Assembly: GCF_000284035.1 (NCBI RefSeq)
Contig: NC_016887.1
Coordinates: 1,674,001-1,738,000 of the forward strand
Origin: Nocardia cyriacigeorgica GUH-2
GTDB taxonomy: Bacteria > Actinomycetota > Actinomycetes > Mycobacteriales > Mycobacteriaceae
DNA: 64,000 nt
Direction of reading: 5' to 3'
A program made the translations under genes and the position numbers. The notes beneath the pieces are model-generated. The model searched no databases, was not told the DNA's origin, and saw only the letters and a list, made by a program, of their open reading frames with translations. Below, piece after piece: positions 51,435-60,731 of this stretch (the first letter of the stretch is position 1; each line of letters begins with the position of its first letter).

Positions 51435-51755
51435 ATGGCAGTTGTCACCTTTGTCTCCCACGACGGAGAGAAGCATGAGGTGCCTCTCGAAGAGGGGCGC
51501 TCACTGATGCAAGTCGCGACAAACAATGCGGTTCCCGGCATCGACGGTGACTGCGGAGGCGAAGCCGCGTGCGGTACCTGCCATGTGATCGTCGATCCGC
51601 ACTGGATCGAGCGGGTCGGCTTCTCCGGCCCTGAAGAGGAGGAGATGCTTGCGATGAACCCTGAGCGCCAGCAGACCTCTCGGCTGTCCTGCCAGATGAT
51701 TGCCTCCGCGGACTGGGACGGTTTGACCGTCCAATTGCCTGAGTTCCAGATGTGA
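51435..51755 (+). CDS. 2Fe-2S ferredoxin (adrenodoxin/putidaredoxin type)
   Basis: 106 residues from ATG 51435, with CAGGAG a few bases upstream; the longer frame to 51213 crosses the promoter region. Cluster ligands Cys40, Cys46, Cys49 and Cys86 (DCGGEAACGTC ... LSCQM) follow the C-x5-C-x2-C-xn-C pattern. It transfers electrons from the reductase at 53164 to the P450 at 51779, in a three-component class I bacterial P450 system. Only 23 bases separate it from the P450 start. Confidence 0.95.
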   Translation: MAVVTFVSHDGEKHEVPLEEGRSLMQVATNNAVPGIDGDCGGEAACGTCHVIVDPHWIERVGFSGPEEEEMLAMNPERQQTSRLSCQMIASADWDGLTVQLPEFQM

Positions 51756-51778
51756 CAACGAGAGACGGTTGAATCGTG

Positions 51779-53167
51779 ATGAATATTCCTTCAGCAATCA
51801 CCGCCAAGGTGCAGTCGACCATCCCGATGGATCTGCAGATCCAAGGCGCACATCTGTACGACAAGACGCGTCGCTGGGTTACCGGGACGAATGGGGAGAA
51901 GCTCTTCGTCGAGAAGCCCATCCCGCCTGTCGATGAGGTCGAGCTCGCCGACATCGATCTCAGCAACCCCTTCCTCTATCGTCAGGGGCGCTGGCAGGAC
52001 TACTTCGAGCGGTTGCGCAACGAGGCTCCGGTCCACTATCAGCCCAACAGTCCGTTCGGTCCATTCTGGTCCGTCACGCGTCACGCCGACATAGTGGCCG
52101 TCGACAAGAACCATGAGGTCTTCTCCGCCGAGCCGTTCATTATCATCGGGGCGCCGCCGCGCTTCCTGGATGTCGAGATGTTCATCGCGATGGACCCACC
52201 ACGCCATGACACGCAGCGGGCCGCGGTCCAGGGTGTTGTCGCACCGAAGAACTTGCGTGAGATGGAGGGTCTGATTCGATCGCGTGTCCAGGAAGTGCTG
52301 GACGACCTGCCCGTGAATCAGCCGTTCGACTGGGTACAGAACGTCTCGATCGAGTTGACCGCTCGAATGCTCGCGACCCTGCTGGACTTCCCGTACGAGC
52401 AGCGTCGCAAGCTCGTCTACTGGTCAGATCTCGCGACCTCGATGGAGCAAGCCAATGGCGGTCCCTCGGACCTTGACAAGATATTCCCCGGCATGCGCGA
52501 TATGGCGCGCGGTCTCAGCGCTCTCTGGCACGACAAGGCGGCCCGGACAGCCGGCGGGGAGGAACCCGGCTTCGATCTGATCACCATGTTGCAGGGTAAC
52601 GAGAACACCAAAAATCTGATCGACCGCCCGATGGAGTTCTTGGGCAACCTCTTGTTGCTGATCGTCGGTGGCAACGACACGACCCGGAACTCGATGAGCG
52701 GCGGTGTGCTTGCACTCAACCGCTTCCCTGACCAGTTCGATAAGCTGAAGGCGAACCCGGGCTTGATCCCCAATATGGTCTCGGAGATCATCCGGTGGCA
52801 AACTCCGCTGGCCTACATGCGCCGGATCGCCAAGGCAGACACAATTCTGAACGGCCAGTACATCCGCAAGGGCGACAAAGTGGTGATGTGGTATGCCTCG
52901 GGCAATCGCGACGAGCGCGTGTTCGAACGACCGGACGAGTTCATAATCGACCGGTCCAACGCCCGCAACCATATCGCTTTCGGCTTCGGCGTCCACCGCT
53001 GCATGGGCAACCGGCTGGCCGAGCTGCAGCTTCGGATCCTCTGGGAGGAGCTGCTTCCTCGCTTCGAGAATATCGAGGTCGTGGGGGAGCCCGAGTACGT
53101 GCAGTCCAACTTCGTGCGGGGCATCAGCAAGATGATGGTCCGCCTCACTCCGAAGGCAGACGTATGA
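51779..53167 (+). CDS. CYP153A: Cytochrome P450, CYP153-type alkane/fatty acid omega-hydroxylase
   Basis: 462 residues from ATG 51779 (a GTG lies directly before it). The sequence closely follows remembered CYP153A enzymes: LSNPFLYRQGRWQDYFERLR, FGPFWSVTRHADIVAVDKNH, MFIAMDPPRHDTQRAAVQGV. Also seen are the I helix LLIVGGNDTTRNSMSGG, ExxR in VSEIIRWQTPLAYMRR, and heme ligand Cys408 in AFGFGVHRCMGNRLAE. CYP153 enzymes hydroxylate the terminal carbon of medium-chain alkanes and fatty acids in the cytoplasm. It is co-transcribed with ferredoxin and reductase; its stop overlaps the reductase start (ATGA). Confidence 0.93.
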   Translation: MNIPSAITAKVQSTIPMDLQIQGAHLYDKTRRWVTGTNGEKLFVEKPIPPVDEVELADIDLSNPFLYRQGRWQDYFERLRNEAPVHYQPNSPFGPFWSVTRHADIVAVDKNHEVFSAEPFIIIGAPPRFLDVEMFIAMDPPRHDTQRAAVQGVVAPKNLREMEGLIRSRVQEVLDDLPVNQPFDWVQNVSIELTARMLATLLDFPYEQRRKLVYWSDLATSMEQANGGPSDLDKIFPGMRDMARGLSALWHDKAARTAGGEEPGFDLITMLQGNENTKNLIDRPMEFLGNLLLLIVGGNDTTRNSMSGGVLALNRFPDQFDKLKANPGLIPNMVSEIIRWQTPLAYMRRIAKADTILNGQYIRKGDKVVMWYASGNRDERVFERPDEFIIDRSNARNHIAFGFGVHRCMGNRLAELQLRILWEELLPRFENIEVVGEPEYVQSNFVRGISKMMVRLTPKADV

Positions 53168-54366
53168 GTCTACAGCGAGCTCTCATCGTCGGGGCCGGCC
53201 ATGGTGGAGTCCAACTCGCGGCCAGTCTGCGCCAGGATGGGTGGACGGGCGAGGTCGTCCTCATCGGCGAGGAGCCGACTCTACCCTATCAACGCCCTCC
53301 GCTGTCGAAAGCCTATCTGGCCGGGAAGAGCACAATTGACGAGCTCGCGATCCGCAGCGCGGAATTCTATCGCAAGCAGGGAATCAAACTCGTGGATGCG
53401 ACAGTAGAGGCGATCGATCGATCGGCTGGTCGCCTCGCACTGAGCACTGGCGACGCATTGCCCTATGACAAGCTCGCGCTGTGCACTGGTGCCCGCCCTC
53501 GTCGGCTCGCCACCTCGGGCGCCGATCTGGCAGGGGTCTACTACCTACGCACCGCCGCCGATGTCGAGATGATCCGAGCCGCTGCCCGCCCCGGGCGGCG
53601 GGCCGTGATCGTCGGCGGCGGCTACATCGGACTGGAGACGGCCGCCTCCCTGCGAGCTTTGGGTCTTGAAGTCACCGTGCTCGAGGCGACCGAGCGCGTC
53701 CTCGAACGGGTCACTGCCCCGCAGGTCTCGGCGTTCTTCGACCGAATCCATCGGAACGAGGGCGTGAACATCCGCACGCACGCGCTGGTCGAGGCTGTGT
53801 CTGGCGACAGCCGGGTCCGAGAGGTAGTCCTGTCTTGTGGTGAAGCGATTCCCGCCGACCTCGTCATCGTCGGCATCGGCGTGGAGCCGAACACCGAGCT
53901 CGCGGCCGCCGCAGATCTGGTCGTCGACAACGGAGTCGTAATCGACGACCAGGCTCAGACCAGTGACCCCGATATCGTCGCGGCTGGGGACTGCGCCAGT
54001 CACCGGATGGCCCGTTACGGCCGCCGTATACGCCTGGAGTCGGTGCCGAGCGCCAGCGAGCAGGCCAAGGTCGCGGCCGCGACCATCAACGGGAAGTCCA
54101 GGAAGATAGCGGCGCTTCCGTGGTTCTGGTCGGATCAATACGATCTCAAGCTCCAGATCGCCGGCCTCAACACCGGATACGACGAAGTCGTCCTCAGCGG
54201 GGACCCAACCGGGGACCGCGACTTCACCTGCTTCTACCTCCGCGCCGGCGAGCTCGTTGCCGCCGACTGTATCAACCGCCCCCGCGACTTCGTATTCAGT
54301 AAGCGGGCAATCACGCAGCAACTCCACATCAACCGGGACGAACTGTTGCTCGCCGGCTCGGCCTGA
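53164..54366 (+). CDS. FAD-dependent ferredoxin reductase
   Basis: 400 residues from ATG 53164, overlapping the P450 stop. FAD-binding LIVGAGHGGVQLAASLRQ and NAD-binding VIVGGGYIGLETAASLRALG glycine motifs are seen, plus the second FAD motif TSDPDIVAAGDCA. The C-terminal dimer domain of the putidaredoxin/rhodocoxin-reductase type contains WFWSDQYDLKLQIAG. It passes electrons from NADH to the ferredoxin. The last gene of the operon; no clear terminator stem was seen after it. Confidence 0.95.
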   Translation: MSLQRALIVGAGHGGVQLAASLRQDGWTGEVVLIGEEPTLPYQRPPLSKAYLAGKSTIDELAIRSAEFYRKQGIKLVDATVEAIDRSAGRLALSTGDALPYDKLALCTGARPRRLATSGADLAGVYYLRTAADVEMIRAAARPGRRAVIVGGGYIGLETAASLRALGLEVTVLEATERVLERVTAPQVSAFFDRIHRNEGVNIRTHALVEAVSGDSRVREVVLSCGEAIPADLVIVGIGVEPNTELAAAADLVVDNGVVIDDQAQTSDPDIVAAGDCASHRMARYGRRIRLESVPSASEQAKVAAATINGKSRKIAALPWFWSDQYDLKLQIAGLNTGYDEVVLSGDPTGDRDFTCFYLRAGELVAADCINRPRDFVFSKRAITQQLHINRDELLLAGSA

Positions 54367-54479
54367 GGCCACGGTCTGTTGGGTGATGGATACGCGGCAG
54401 TGCGTGGGGCGGTAGGCCAGCTCAGCGGTGGCTGACCCGCTCTCGCTTCGATGCACCGGTTTTACCCAACCCCCAGCCG

Positions 54480-55385
54480 ATTGCGCGACGTTCAGTGCAT
54501 AGCAGCCCGTCTCGTGTTCGGCCGATGGTTGCAGCCCCAGCAGTGCACGATTCGGGACTGAACCAGCCGACTCAGTCCTCGCTGAGGAGCTCGACGTCGT
54601 CGAGCCGGGTCAGCGGATCGCGCCGAAACAGGAATCGCTGGGGATCGCGTCGGTTGTGTGGAGCCGCATCGTGGTTGCTGCCAACGCGTTGGCGTAGGCG
54701 TCACCGACCGACCCGACCGACCGCCGGAGATCCGAGACCGCCAGTGCTTCCACGAGTTTCACTGCGGTGTATCGAGACCTCACATCGGAATGATGTATCG
54801 CTCCACCGACCGGAAGACCTTCGCGAGCCCGCAGAGCGACCGCGGGCCGGATCGCCTTCTCCGCAAACGTGGCGTCTTCGCTGGTCGAGCATTCCGAGCC
54901 GAGGACGCAGCTGGCGTAGGCATCGACGACGAACGCGGTAGACGAACATCGGTGATCAGGCGGATGTAGGTGAATCGGCCATGAGCCGCGTGTTCTGCGC
55001 CAGAACCCGAAACTGCCGGTCCGCCAGGTCGGTCGCTCTCGACGCGGCCTGGTTCGGTTTGGTCATGCCGACCTTCTTGCCGCGCACGATCAGCCACTGC
55101 TATCGCGGCCGCTAGTCGCACGAAGAAAGATGTTGCCGCTTCGCGGATTCCGATCGTTCCTCGGATTCCCTATTCGTGCGGTGCAGCTGGCAAATCTCCC
55201 TCGCTGCCTCCGTCGACACGCCTTCGGCGCCGCCGGTGTCGACCGCGGCGCGGCGCACCCAATTGCGCAGGGCTTACGGGTCGCTCCGAGCCTCGCAGAG
55301 ACCGCTTTCATTCCGCCGAAATGCGTGGGCACCACACCCGGGCGGTTCATCTGCCGGAGCTGCCTGGTCGCGATCATTCCCGTCG
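54480..55385 (-). mobile_element. Decayed IS3-family insertion sequence (orfA and orfB remnants)
   Basis: Read on the minus strand, pieces of an IS3-type transposase appear in order with several frame changes. An orfA fragment is at about 55290-55130 (ALRNWVRRAAVDTGGAEGVS). OrfB pieces are at about 55080-54960 (GKKVGMTKPNQAA, DLADRQFRVLAQNTRL, FTYIRL) and 54940-54790 (TAFVVDAYASCVLGSECSTS; HHSDV). At 54780-54610 come RSRYTAVKLVEALAVSDL, SVGSVGDAYANALAATTMRL and TDAIPSDSCFGAIR, then LDDVELLSED. The DDE-type core of integrase-like transposases is recognisable but broken, so the element is inactive. Terminal inverted repeats were not located. Confidence 0.7.
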
Positions 55386-55686
55386 ATCAGGGCTTATGGG
55401 TGGACTGGCAATGCCGAAGCAGGCAGTGCGAAACGGCGCCACCCAGCGACGGAAGCGGAGCAAAGTGCAGCCGGAGTAGTGACCGAGGGAGTATCTTCGG
55501 TGGCCGATGCCTGCCAACCCGCCCCTGCACCACAACCGCACTTTCCTCGGCCGTAGATGGGCGAGACTGCTCATGTGGATGGTGTCGTCGCACGTCGCGG
55601 TTGCTATCGGCCGACTTTCGCCGGGGCGATATCGCTCGGTTGCCAGAGGGTCGCTCGCGCGTCCCGGGATCGATCGAAATCCTCTA
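55386..55686. other. Intergenic stretch, no gene recognised
   Basis: Open frames here (up to about 180 residues on the plus strand) have Arg/Ser/Cys-rich translations and no recognisable motif. It may contain regulatory or decayed sequence between the IS remnant and the mce promoter. Confidence 0.5.
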
Positions 55687-55715
55687 TTGACACTGCGTGA
55701 GCAGCACCACATACT
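55687..55715 (+). promoter_or_regulatory. Promoter of the mce operon
   Basis: TTGACA (55687-55692), a 17-base spacer and CATACT (55710-55715), a near-consensus housekeeping promoter pointing into the mce operon. Confidence 0.65.
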
Positions 55716-55729
55716 CATACCCTGAGTAT
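55711..55729. promoter_or_regulatory. Inverted repeat over the -10 box, candidate mce operator
   Basis: ATACTC (55711-55716) and GAGTAT (55724-55729) form a perfect 6-7-6 inverted repeat that covers the -10 element and probable start of transcription. The location suits a repressor of the mce operon (GntR- or TetR-type in mycobacterial mce1/mce3). Confidence 0.55.
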
Positions 55730-55761
55730 CTGGTACTTGCAGTAGTGCACAAGGAGGTGCC

Positions 55762-55908
55762 GTGAGCAGGGTGCGCTCGATAATGACCCGACGAGGTACG
55801 TCATACCGGCGAAGCCATTCCGATCATTCGGAGAACGAGCTATGCCGGATCGTCGACACTTTCCTAGCGGGCGCGCCAGTTGCGTTGCGGAGCGATACTC
55901 TTGGTTAG
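55762..55908 (+). CDS. Possible 48-residue leader peptide upstream of yrbEA
   Basis: GTG 55762 is preceded by AAGGAGGT, a perfect Shine-Dalgarno sequence and the best ribosome site of the whole operon. The frame runs 48 codons (VSRVRSIMTRRGTSYRRSHS ... VALRSDTLG) and stops 17 bases before the yrbEA ATG at 55926. Basic, polar N-terminal half; no family recognised. It could be a translated leader coupling ribosomes to yrbEA, or a remnant of an earlier first gene. Confidence 0.4.
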   Translation: MSRVRSIMTRRGTSYRRSHSDHSENELCRIVDTFLAGAPVALRSDTLG

Positions 55909-55925
55909 GACGGGAATCTGTGGTA

Positions 55926-56762
55926 ATGCCTGAACGTAGCGCGCTATCGACGTCGACGAGGTTGCTCAGGGAAAACTTTTCCGAAACCGTAGTGTCGGCG
56001 CTCAGAACTTTTGGCCGGTCGACGCAGATGGCTTCTGAGTCGGCTGCGGGAGCAGTAAGCGATATCGTTCGTTTGAGATTCCAGTGGCGAGAGGCACTGA
56101 ATCAAGCTTGGTATCTGATCACCGTTACTGCGATTCCGGCCATCCTGATGGCCGTGCCTTTCGGTGTCATCGTTTCCGTCCAGGTCGGAAACTTGATTCA
56201 TCAAATCGGGGCGGACTCCCTGCTCGGTGCCGCTGGTGGATTGGGTGTGATCAAACAGGGCGCCCCCATGGCAACAGGGCTGCTGCTGGGTGCGGCCGGA
56301 GCGGCCGCAATCGCGGCGGATCTGGGTGCACGTAACATTCGCGAAGAAATCGATGCCATGCGAACGATGGGCATCAGCCCCTTGCACCGACTCGTTATTC
56401 CTCGGATGGTGGCGATGGTTTTCGTCGCGCCGATGCTCAATATCTTGATCATCTTCACGGGCGTGATAGCTGGATATGCGGTCGCAATCGGCCCCCAGGG
56501 AGTGACCCCCGGCAGCTACTGGGGAACGTTCGGCTCTTTCACCGTTGTCGCGGACATCGGTGTCTCGATAGCCAAGTCCGTGCTGTTCGGATTCATCGTG
56601 GTCGTGATCGCGTGCCAGCGGGGGCTCGAGGCAAAAGGCGGTCCGCGCGGAGTGGCGGATGGCGTGAACGCGGCTGTAGTTCTCTCCGTAGTTTCCATCG
56701 CCATCACGAACCTCATAATTACTCAGCTGGTGTCGATGTTCCTTCCGACGAGGCTGGCCTAG
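55926..56762 (+). CDS. yrbEA: MCE transporter permease YrbEA
   Basis: 278 residues from ATG 55926; an in-frame ATG at 55842 with GGAGA upstream would add 28 residues of low likeness. MlaE/YrbE permease domain with about five membrane segments: WYLITVTAIPAILMAVPFGV, LGAAGAAAIAADLGARNIRE, EIDAMRTMGISPLHRLVIPR (the conserved coupling EIDAxRxMGI motif), and VLFGFIVVVIACQRGL. With YrbEB it forms the inner-membrane channel of an Mce lipid importer energised by an MceG/MkL ATPase encoded elsewhere. Codon use is less GC-rich than in the core genes. Confidence 0.93.
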   Translation: MPERSALSTSTRLLRENFSETVVSALRTFGRSTQMASESAAGAVSDIVRLRFQWREALNQAWYLITVTAIPAILMAVPFGVIVSVQVGNLIHQIGADSLLGAAGGLGVIKQGAPMATGLLLGAAGAAAIAADLGARNIREEIDAMRTMGISPLHRLVIPRMVAMVFVAPMLNILIIFTGVIAGYAVAIGPQGVTPGSYWGTFGSFTVVADIGVSIAKSVLFGFIVVVIACQRGLEAKGGPRGVADGVNAAVVLSVVSIAITNLIITQLVSMFLPTRLA

Positions 56763-57629
56763 ATGTCGGAGGTAAAGGTTACTCCACCTCGGCTGGCGAG
56801 GCTCAGGAGAAGAATAGCGCCGTTCGGAGCGCGCATCGCGCCCCTGGAGTCGATCGGTTTCGTACTCGCGTTCGTTTGGGAGGCGCTGTCCGCGATCCCG
56901 TTCACGATCAGGCGATATCGAGCCGAGACTATGCGCGTGATCACGGATATGACATGGGGCCAAGGGGCCATTATCGTCGGCGGTGGAACTGTGCCGATGC
57001 TGGTGGTACTCGGTCTGGTGATCGGAGGCTCGGTCGGTGTAGAGTCCTTCACCACTCTCAACCTGATCAGCATGGGGCCGGTGACCGGCATCGTTTCGGC
57101 CTTTGCCAATACACGGGAACTTGCACCGATTGCTGCGGGCGTCGGGTTCGCCGCACAAGCCGGATGCCGTATTACGGCCCAAATCGGCGCTATGCGGATC
57201 TCCGAGGAGATCGATGCACTCGAGTCGCTTGGACTGCGATCGATACCGTTCGTTGTGACCACCCGGGTCATCGCCGGGGCCGTGGCAATCATTCCGACAT
57301 TCTTGATCGCCTTGATCCTGAGTTATGCCGCTTGTCGCGCGGTGATCGTGCAACTTCATGGCCAAGCCGCCGGTGTCTACGATCACTATTTTTATCAATT
57401 CATCAGCGGCTGGGATGTGACGGCCTCGGTGATAAAGGTTCTCGTATTCGGGACGGCTGTGATTCTTATCCATAGCTATCATGGGTTCTTCGCCGTTGGT
57501 GGGCCAGAAGGCGTCGGAATCGCATCTGGACGTGCTGTCCGAGCAAGCTTCGTGGCAATCATCGGTTTGGATATGGTGTTGACCCTCCTCCTGTGGGGCG
57601 TCAACTCCTCCATCGAATTTACGGGGTGA
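56763..57629 (+). CDS. yrbEB: MCE transporter permease YrbEB
   Basis: 288 residues starting directly after the yrbEA stop. MlaE-type permease with WGQGAIIVGGGTVPMLVVLG, FAAQAGCRITAQIGAMRISE, EIDALESLGLRSIPFVVTTR and FGTAVILIHSYHGFFAVGGP. Second half of the permease heterodimer. The next gene, mceA, begins 6 bases after the stop. Confidence 0.94.
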   Translation: MSEVKVTPPRLARLRRRIAPFGARIAPLESIGFVLAFVWEALSAIPFTIRRYRAETMRVITDMTWGQGAIIVGGGTVPMLVVLGLVIGGSVGVESFTTLNLISMGPVTGIVSAFANTRELAPIAAGVGFAAQAGCRITAQIGAMRISEEIDALESLGLRSIPFVVTTRVIAGAVAIIPTFLIALILSYAACRAVIVQLHGQAAGVYDHYFYQFISGWDVTASVIKVLVFGTAVILIHSYHGFFAVGGPEGVGIASGRAVRASFVAIIGLDMVLTLLLWGVNSSIEFTG

Positions 57630-57635
57630 GAAACG

Positions 57636-58685
57636 ATGTCTCGCTATGAAATGCCGGGTGTGTCGACATCGAAGCGGTCATCGGTCATGCTGGGTGTTCT
57701 CGCCGTGATCACAGTGATCGTAGTAGCCTTGACCTGGACTGTTGTGATGGCCCTACAGGATGATAATCGAATAGTGGTACTGCTGCGTACCGAGTCCATC
57801 GGCGACGGAATCACCGTCGGAACACCCGTTCGATTCGACGGTATCGAGATAGGTGATGTTTCGGCGATCGAATCGGACGATGGGGCGAAACAATTGATTC
57901 TCAGACTGGAAAGCGCCGAATCGGCAGGTCTCACGGACGGGCTGTTCGTCGACTACTCGCCATCGAACTTGTTCGGCATCAGTGAAATTGCGCTGAAACC
58001 AGGTGATGGTGGGGCTCCATTACGGGATGGCAGTATCGTCGATTTGACGGGGCCGCGAGCCGACCGGCAACGAGACGCAACGATGGGTGTTCTCATCCGC
58101 AGCGTAGCTCAAGCAACTGGAGACATTCTCGTCCCGGAATTGACCGAGATCCTGACACGGGGCGCGACAATAGCCCGGCAATTCACACCTCTCATGGAGG
58201 CAATCGTTGTATCCAGCCGGAACATTGCTGAAACCCAGACGATGCCGATATCGCAGCTGCTGGACCAATACGGTTCCATGCTAGTCGGGACTGCATCGAT
58301 GATCGACGGTACGGTCGGCCTCATAAATCGGCTCACCACGATCGAGATCTTGAATACAGATCGTGAGCTGTTCGATTCGACAGTCAATACTGTAGGTCGG
58401 GAGTTCTTTCCTGGGCTGGCGGAAACTCTATTCGCGGCTCAGGGTCATCTGTCGGACTATGCGGCTATGCTCGCTCCGGTTCTGTCAACGGCCACTAAAA
58501 TGGTACCTACCCCCGGCGCCTCGAGCATGCAGCTCACTGAACTCCTATCACGTCTAGACCGATCATTCACGTCGACTCCAGACGGTCCGATTCTGAACAT
58601 CGAGTTGGTTCTCGATATGGTTCCAGCGTTCACCGCGTTCTTGCCGGGTCTTCCGCCGACATCCAACATCGGAGGTGGCCGATGA
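57636..58685 (+). CDS. mceA: MCE family protein MceA
   Basis: 349 residues. N-terminal membrane anchor (VMLGVLAVITVIVVALTWTV), an MCE/MlaD beta domain (about 45-120: DGITVGTPVRFDGIEIGDVS, LTDGLFVDYSP, LFGISEIALKPG), then the long helical Mce segment that forms the periplasmic tube. One of six Mce subunits assembling a hexameric lipid conduit to the outer envelope. The stop overlaps the mceB start (ATGA). Confidence 0.92.
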   Translation: MSRYEMPGVSTSKRSSVMLGVLAVITVIVVALTWTVVMALQDDNRIVVLLRTESIGDGITVGTPVRFDGIEIGDVSAIESDDGAKQLILRLESAESAGLTDGLFVDYSPSNLFGISEIALKPGDGGAPLRDGSIVDLTGPRADRQRDATMGVLIRSVAQATGDILVPELTEILTRGATIARQFTPLMEAIVVSSRNIAETQTMPISQLLDQYGSMLVGTASMIDGTVGLINRLTTIEILNTDRELFDSTVNTVGREFFPGLAETLFAAQGHLSDYAAMLAPVLSTATKMVPTPGASSMQLTELLSRLDRSFTSTPDGPILNIELVLDMVPAFTAFLPGLPPTSNIGGGR

Positions 58686-59701
58686 CAAGACAGCGAAGTT
58701 TTCTGGCGACCAGCGCAAAACTTATCGTGTCTGCCGTCGTGATCACTGTGCTGCTCGCGATCATCGTTCAGACGGTGCAACGCCCCGTATCTGGAGACGT
58801 GGTAGAATTCTCGGCTGAATTCGTCGACGCGAACGGCCTCAAGGCCGGCGACGATGTCCGTATGGATGGTCTTCGAGTTGGCGAGGTACGATCGATTACC
58901 TTGGATGCCAGTGGTCGAGCGGTGGTTGGATTTGCGGTCCAGCGCAATCACCCGATCTACGAGAACACTGTGCTGGCGATTCGCTATCAGAACCTCGTAG
59001 GACAGCGATATCTCGATGTTCAACAATCATCGCCGACCACAGCGGAGTTGACGGCCGGACATAAGATCGATATTGCCAACACGATCCCGTCGTTCGACAT
59101 TACGGATTTATTCAACGGCTTACAACCGGTACTCGCAGAGCTGTCGCCCGAAGCGGTGAACAAGTTCGCAGAGAACATGATCGCTGTCATCGAGGGAGAC
59201 GGAGCGGGCGTCGGTTCCGTCCTCGACTCTATCGAAGCCTTGTCCAACTATGCGCTGGACAGGCAAGCGGTAGTCACCGTTCTGGTCGGAAATCTCAAAG
59301 AGATATCCGACCATATCGGTGGCCGATCCTCGCATCTCGTCCGACTTGTCTCGGAGCTGGCCTCGGTTGTGTCCACGTTGCGTAGCAAGGTGGATGGAAT
59401 TGTCGAATTCGCCCTCATGGCACCAGACGTGATCGCGCCATTGAACGGCCTTCTCGAGGCCTTCGGCTTGACGGCCGGACCTAACGCCGATGCCGATGCC
59501 CTGTTGGGGGCAGTATTTCCGGACCCGGAACAGGCGGTCGAGGTGCTGCGGAAGCTGCCGGCCGTTCTCGAGACACTGAATGCGTGGGTTCCCGCCGATG
59601 GACCGGTCATCAATCGTAACTGCTCGAACGGCAACGCCGAAGTTCCGGCGCCGTTACATGTGTTGATCAGTGGGCAAAGGATCTCGATATGCGAGCGGTG
59701 A
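58682..59701 (+). CDS. mceB: MCE family protein MceB
   Basis: 339 residues. Membrane anchor (LIVSAVVITVLLAIIVQTV) and MlaD domain (FSAEFVDANGLKAGDDVRMD, GLRVGEVRSITLDASGRAVV, RYQNLVGQRYLDVQ). Helical region to about 300, ending in a C-terminal Cys pair (NRNCSNG, ISICER), a usual MceB ending. Overlaps mceC by 13 bases. Confidence 0.92.
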   Translation: MTRQRSFLATSAKLIVSAVVITVLLAIIVQTVQRPVSGDVVEFSAEFVDANGLKAGDDVRMDGLRVGEVRSITLDASGRAVVGFAVQRNHPIYENTVLAIRYQNLVGQRYLDVQQSSPTTAELTAGHKIDIANTIPSFDITDLFNGLQPVLAELSPEAVNKFAENMIAVIEGDGAGVGSVLDSIEALSNYALDRQAVVTVLVGNLKEISDHIGGRSSHLVRLVSELASVVSTLRSKVDGIVEFALMAPDVIAPLNGLLEAFGLTAGPNADADALLGAVFPDPEQAVEVLRKLPAVLETLNAWVPADGPVINRNCSNGNAEVPAPLHVLISGQRISICER

Positions 59702-60729
59702 TCAGTAAGCTATTCCGTGTTCGCGGGGGTACCGCGTTGCAGACGGTGAGTGCTCCCCTTCGAAGCATGGACCGAGAATTGCGCTGGGCTGCCGTCGGGG
59801 CCGCAGTGATGGGAGCGGTCTTGACGGCGAGCGTAGTAGTCTACGTAGTACCTTTCGACGAGTCCACATACTGGGCGGAAATGCCGGAAGTGGGCTCGGT
59901 CAAGGTTGGCGATGACGTCCGAATCGCGGGTGTGCCGGTTGGTGCGGTGAAGTCCATCGAGCTGAGCCGAAGGAACGTTCGAATGAGCTTCACCGTCGAC
60001 AGCGACATCTTCATCGGTGACCAGACGAGTCTCGATATCCGTATGCTGACACTGATCGGCGGCCGCTACCTCGCGGTGACGCCGGCGGGGAATTCTGCGT
60101 TACACTCGTCCATTCCCGCCGAGAGGGTCCATCTTCCGTACAGCTTGGGTCGGACTTTTGAGGACGCGATTCGGCCGATCGATGATATCGATGGCGATAC
60201 GTTGCGGCAGAATTTGACGAACATGAACGCTGCGATTGCCAGTGGACCGTCCGGCATTCGCCGAGCAACAGAGGCATTCGGATCTCTGGTCGACATCCTC
60301 GACCGCCAGAACCGTGACATTTCGGACACGCTCGCGATGGCGGACGAGTATCTCGGCGCGATCAACGAGTCGAAGGCGACACTCGGCGGAATGATCGACA
60401 GCGTCAATCTGATGGAGACAGTGGGCCTCGACAAAAAGGCCGAGATCTACGAAGCCGTCCGGCTGATGGACGAGCTTCTCGCGCGTATCGCGGGCCTCGA
60501 GCCGGCGTATCGATCCAGGTTGCAATCCGTTGCGCGAGCCCTGGCCGACGTCATCCCTGAGCTGGAACGTCTGGGTGAAGAAATGGGACAGGTTGTCACG
60601 AATACGCGCGACCTACTGGCGCGGCTCCAGCCGATCGCGTCGTCGAAGGATGGGCTCGTGGTCGACCAATCCGCGACAGTTGTCCAGGTACCGTCGGTGT
60701 GTATTCCGGTCCCCGGAAAGGAGTGCTGA
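59689..60729 (+). CDS. mceC: MCE family protein MceC
   Basis: 346 residues; ATG 59689 lies inside the end of mceB. Membrane anchor (AAVGAAVMGAVLTASVVVYV), MlaD domain (EMPEVGSVKVGDDVRIAGVP, VGAVKSIELSRRNVRM, LTLIGGRYLAVTPAG) and helical tube region (RRATEAFGSLVDILDRQNRD). Ends PSVCIPVPGKEC. Followed by mceD after 2 bases. Confidence 0.92.
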   Translation: MRAVISKLFRVRGGTALQTVSAPLRSMDRELRWAAVGAAVMGAVLTASVVVYVVPFDESTYWAEMPEVGSVKVGDDVRIAGVPVGAVKSIELSRRNVRMSFTVDSDIFIGDQTSLDIRMLTLIGGRYLAVTPAGNSALHSSIPAERVHLPYSLGRTFEDAIRPIDDIDGDTLRQNLTNMNAAIASGPSGIRRATEAFGSLVDILDRQNRDISDTLAMADEYLGAINESKATLGGMIDSVNLMETVGLDKKAEIYEAVRLMDELLARIAGLEPAYRSRLQSVARALADVIPELERLGEEMGQVVTNTRDLLARLQPIASSKDGLVVDQSATVVQVPSVCIPVPGKEC

Positions 60730-60731
60730 CG

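Noticed and set aside
54495..55690. Plus-strand frames of 148 and 186 codons after the reductase gene
   Set aside because: They run antisense to the IS3 relic or have Arg/Ser/Cys-rich translations without motifs.
55842..55925. Longer yrbEA starting at 55842
   Set aside because: It has a fair ribosome site, but the extra 28 residues do not resemble YrbEA N-termini; kept only as an alternative.
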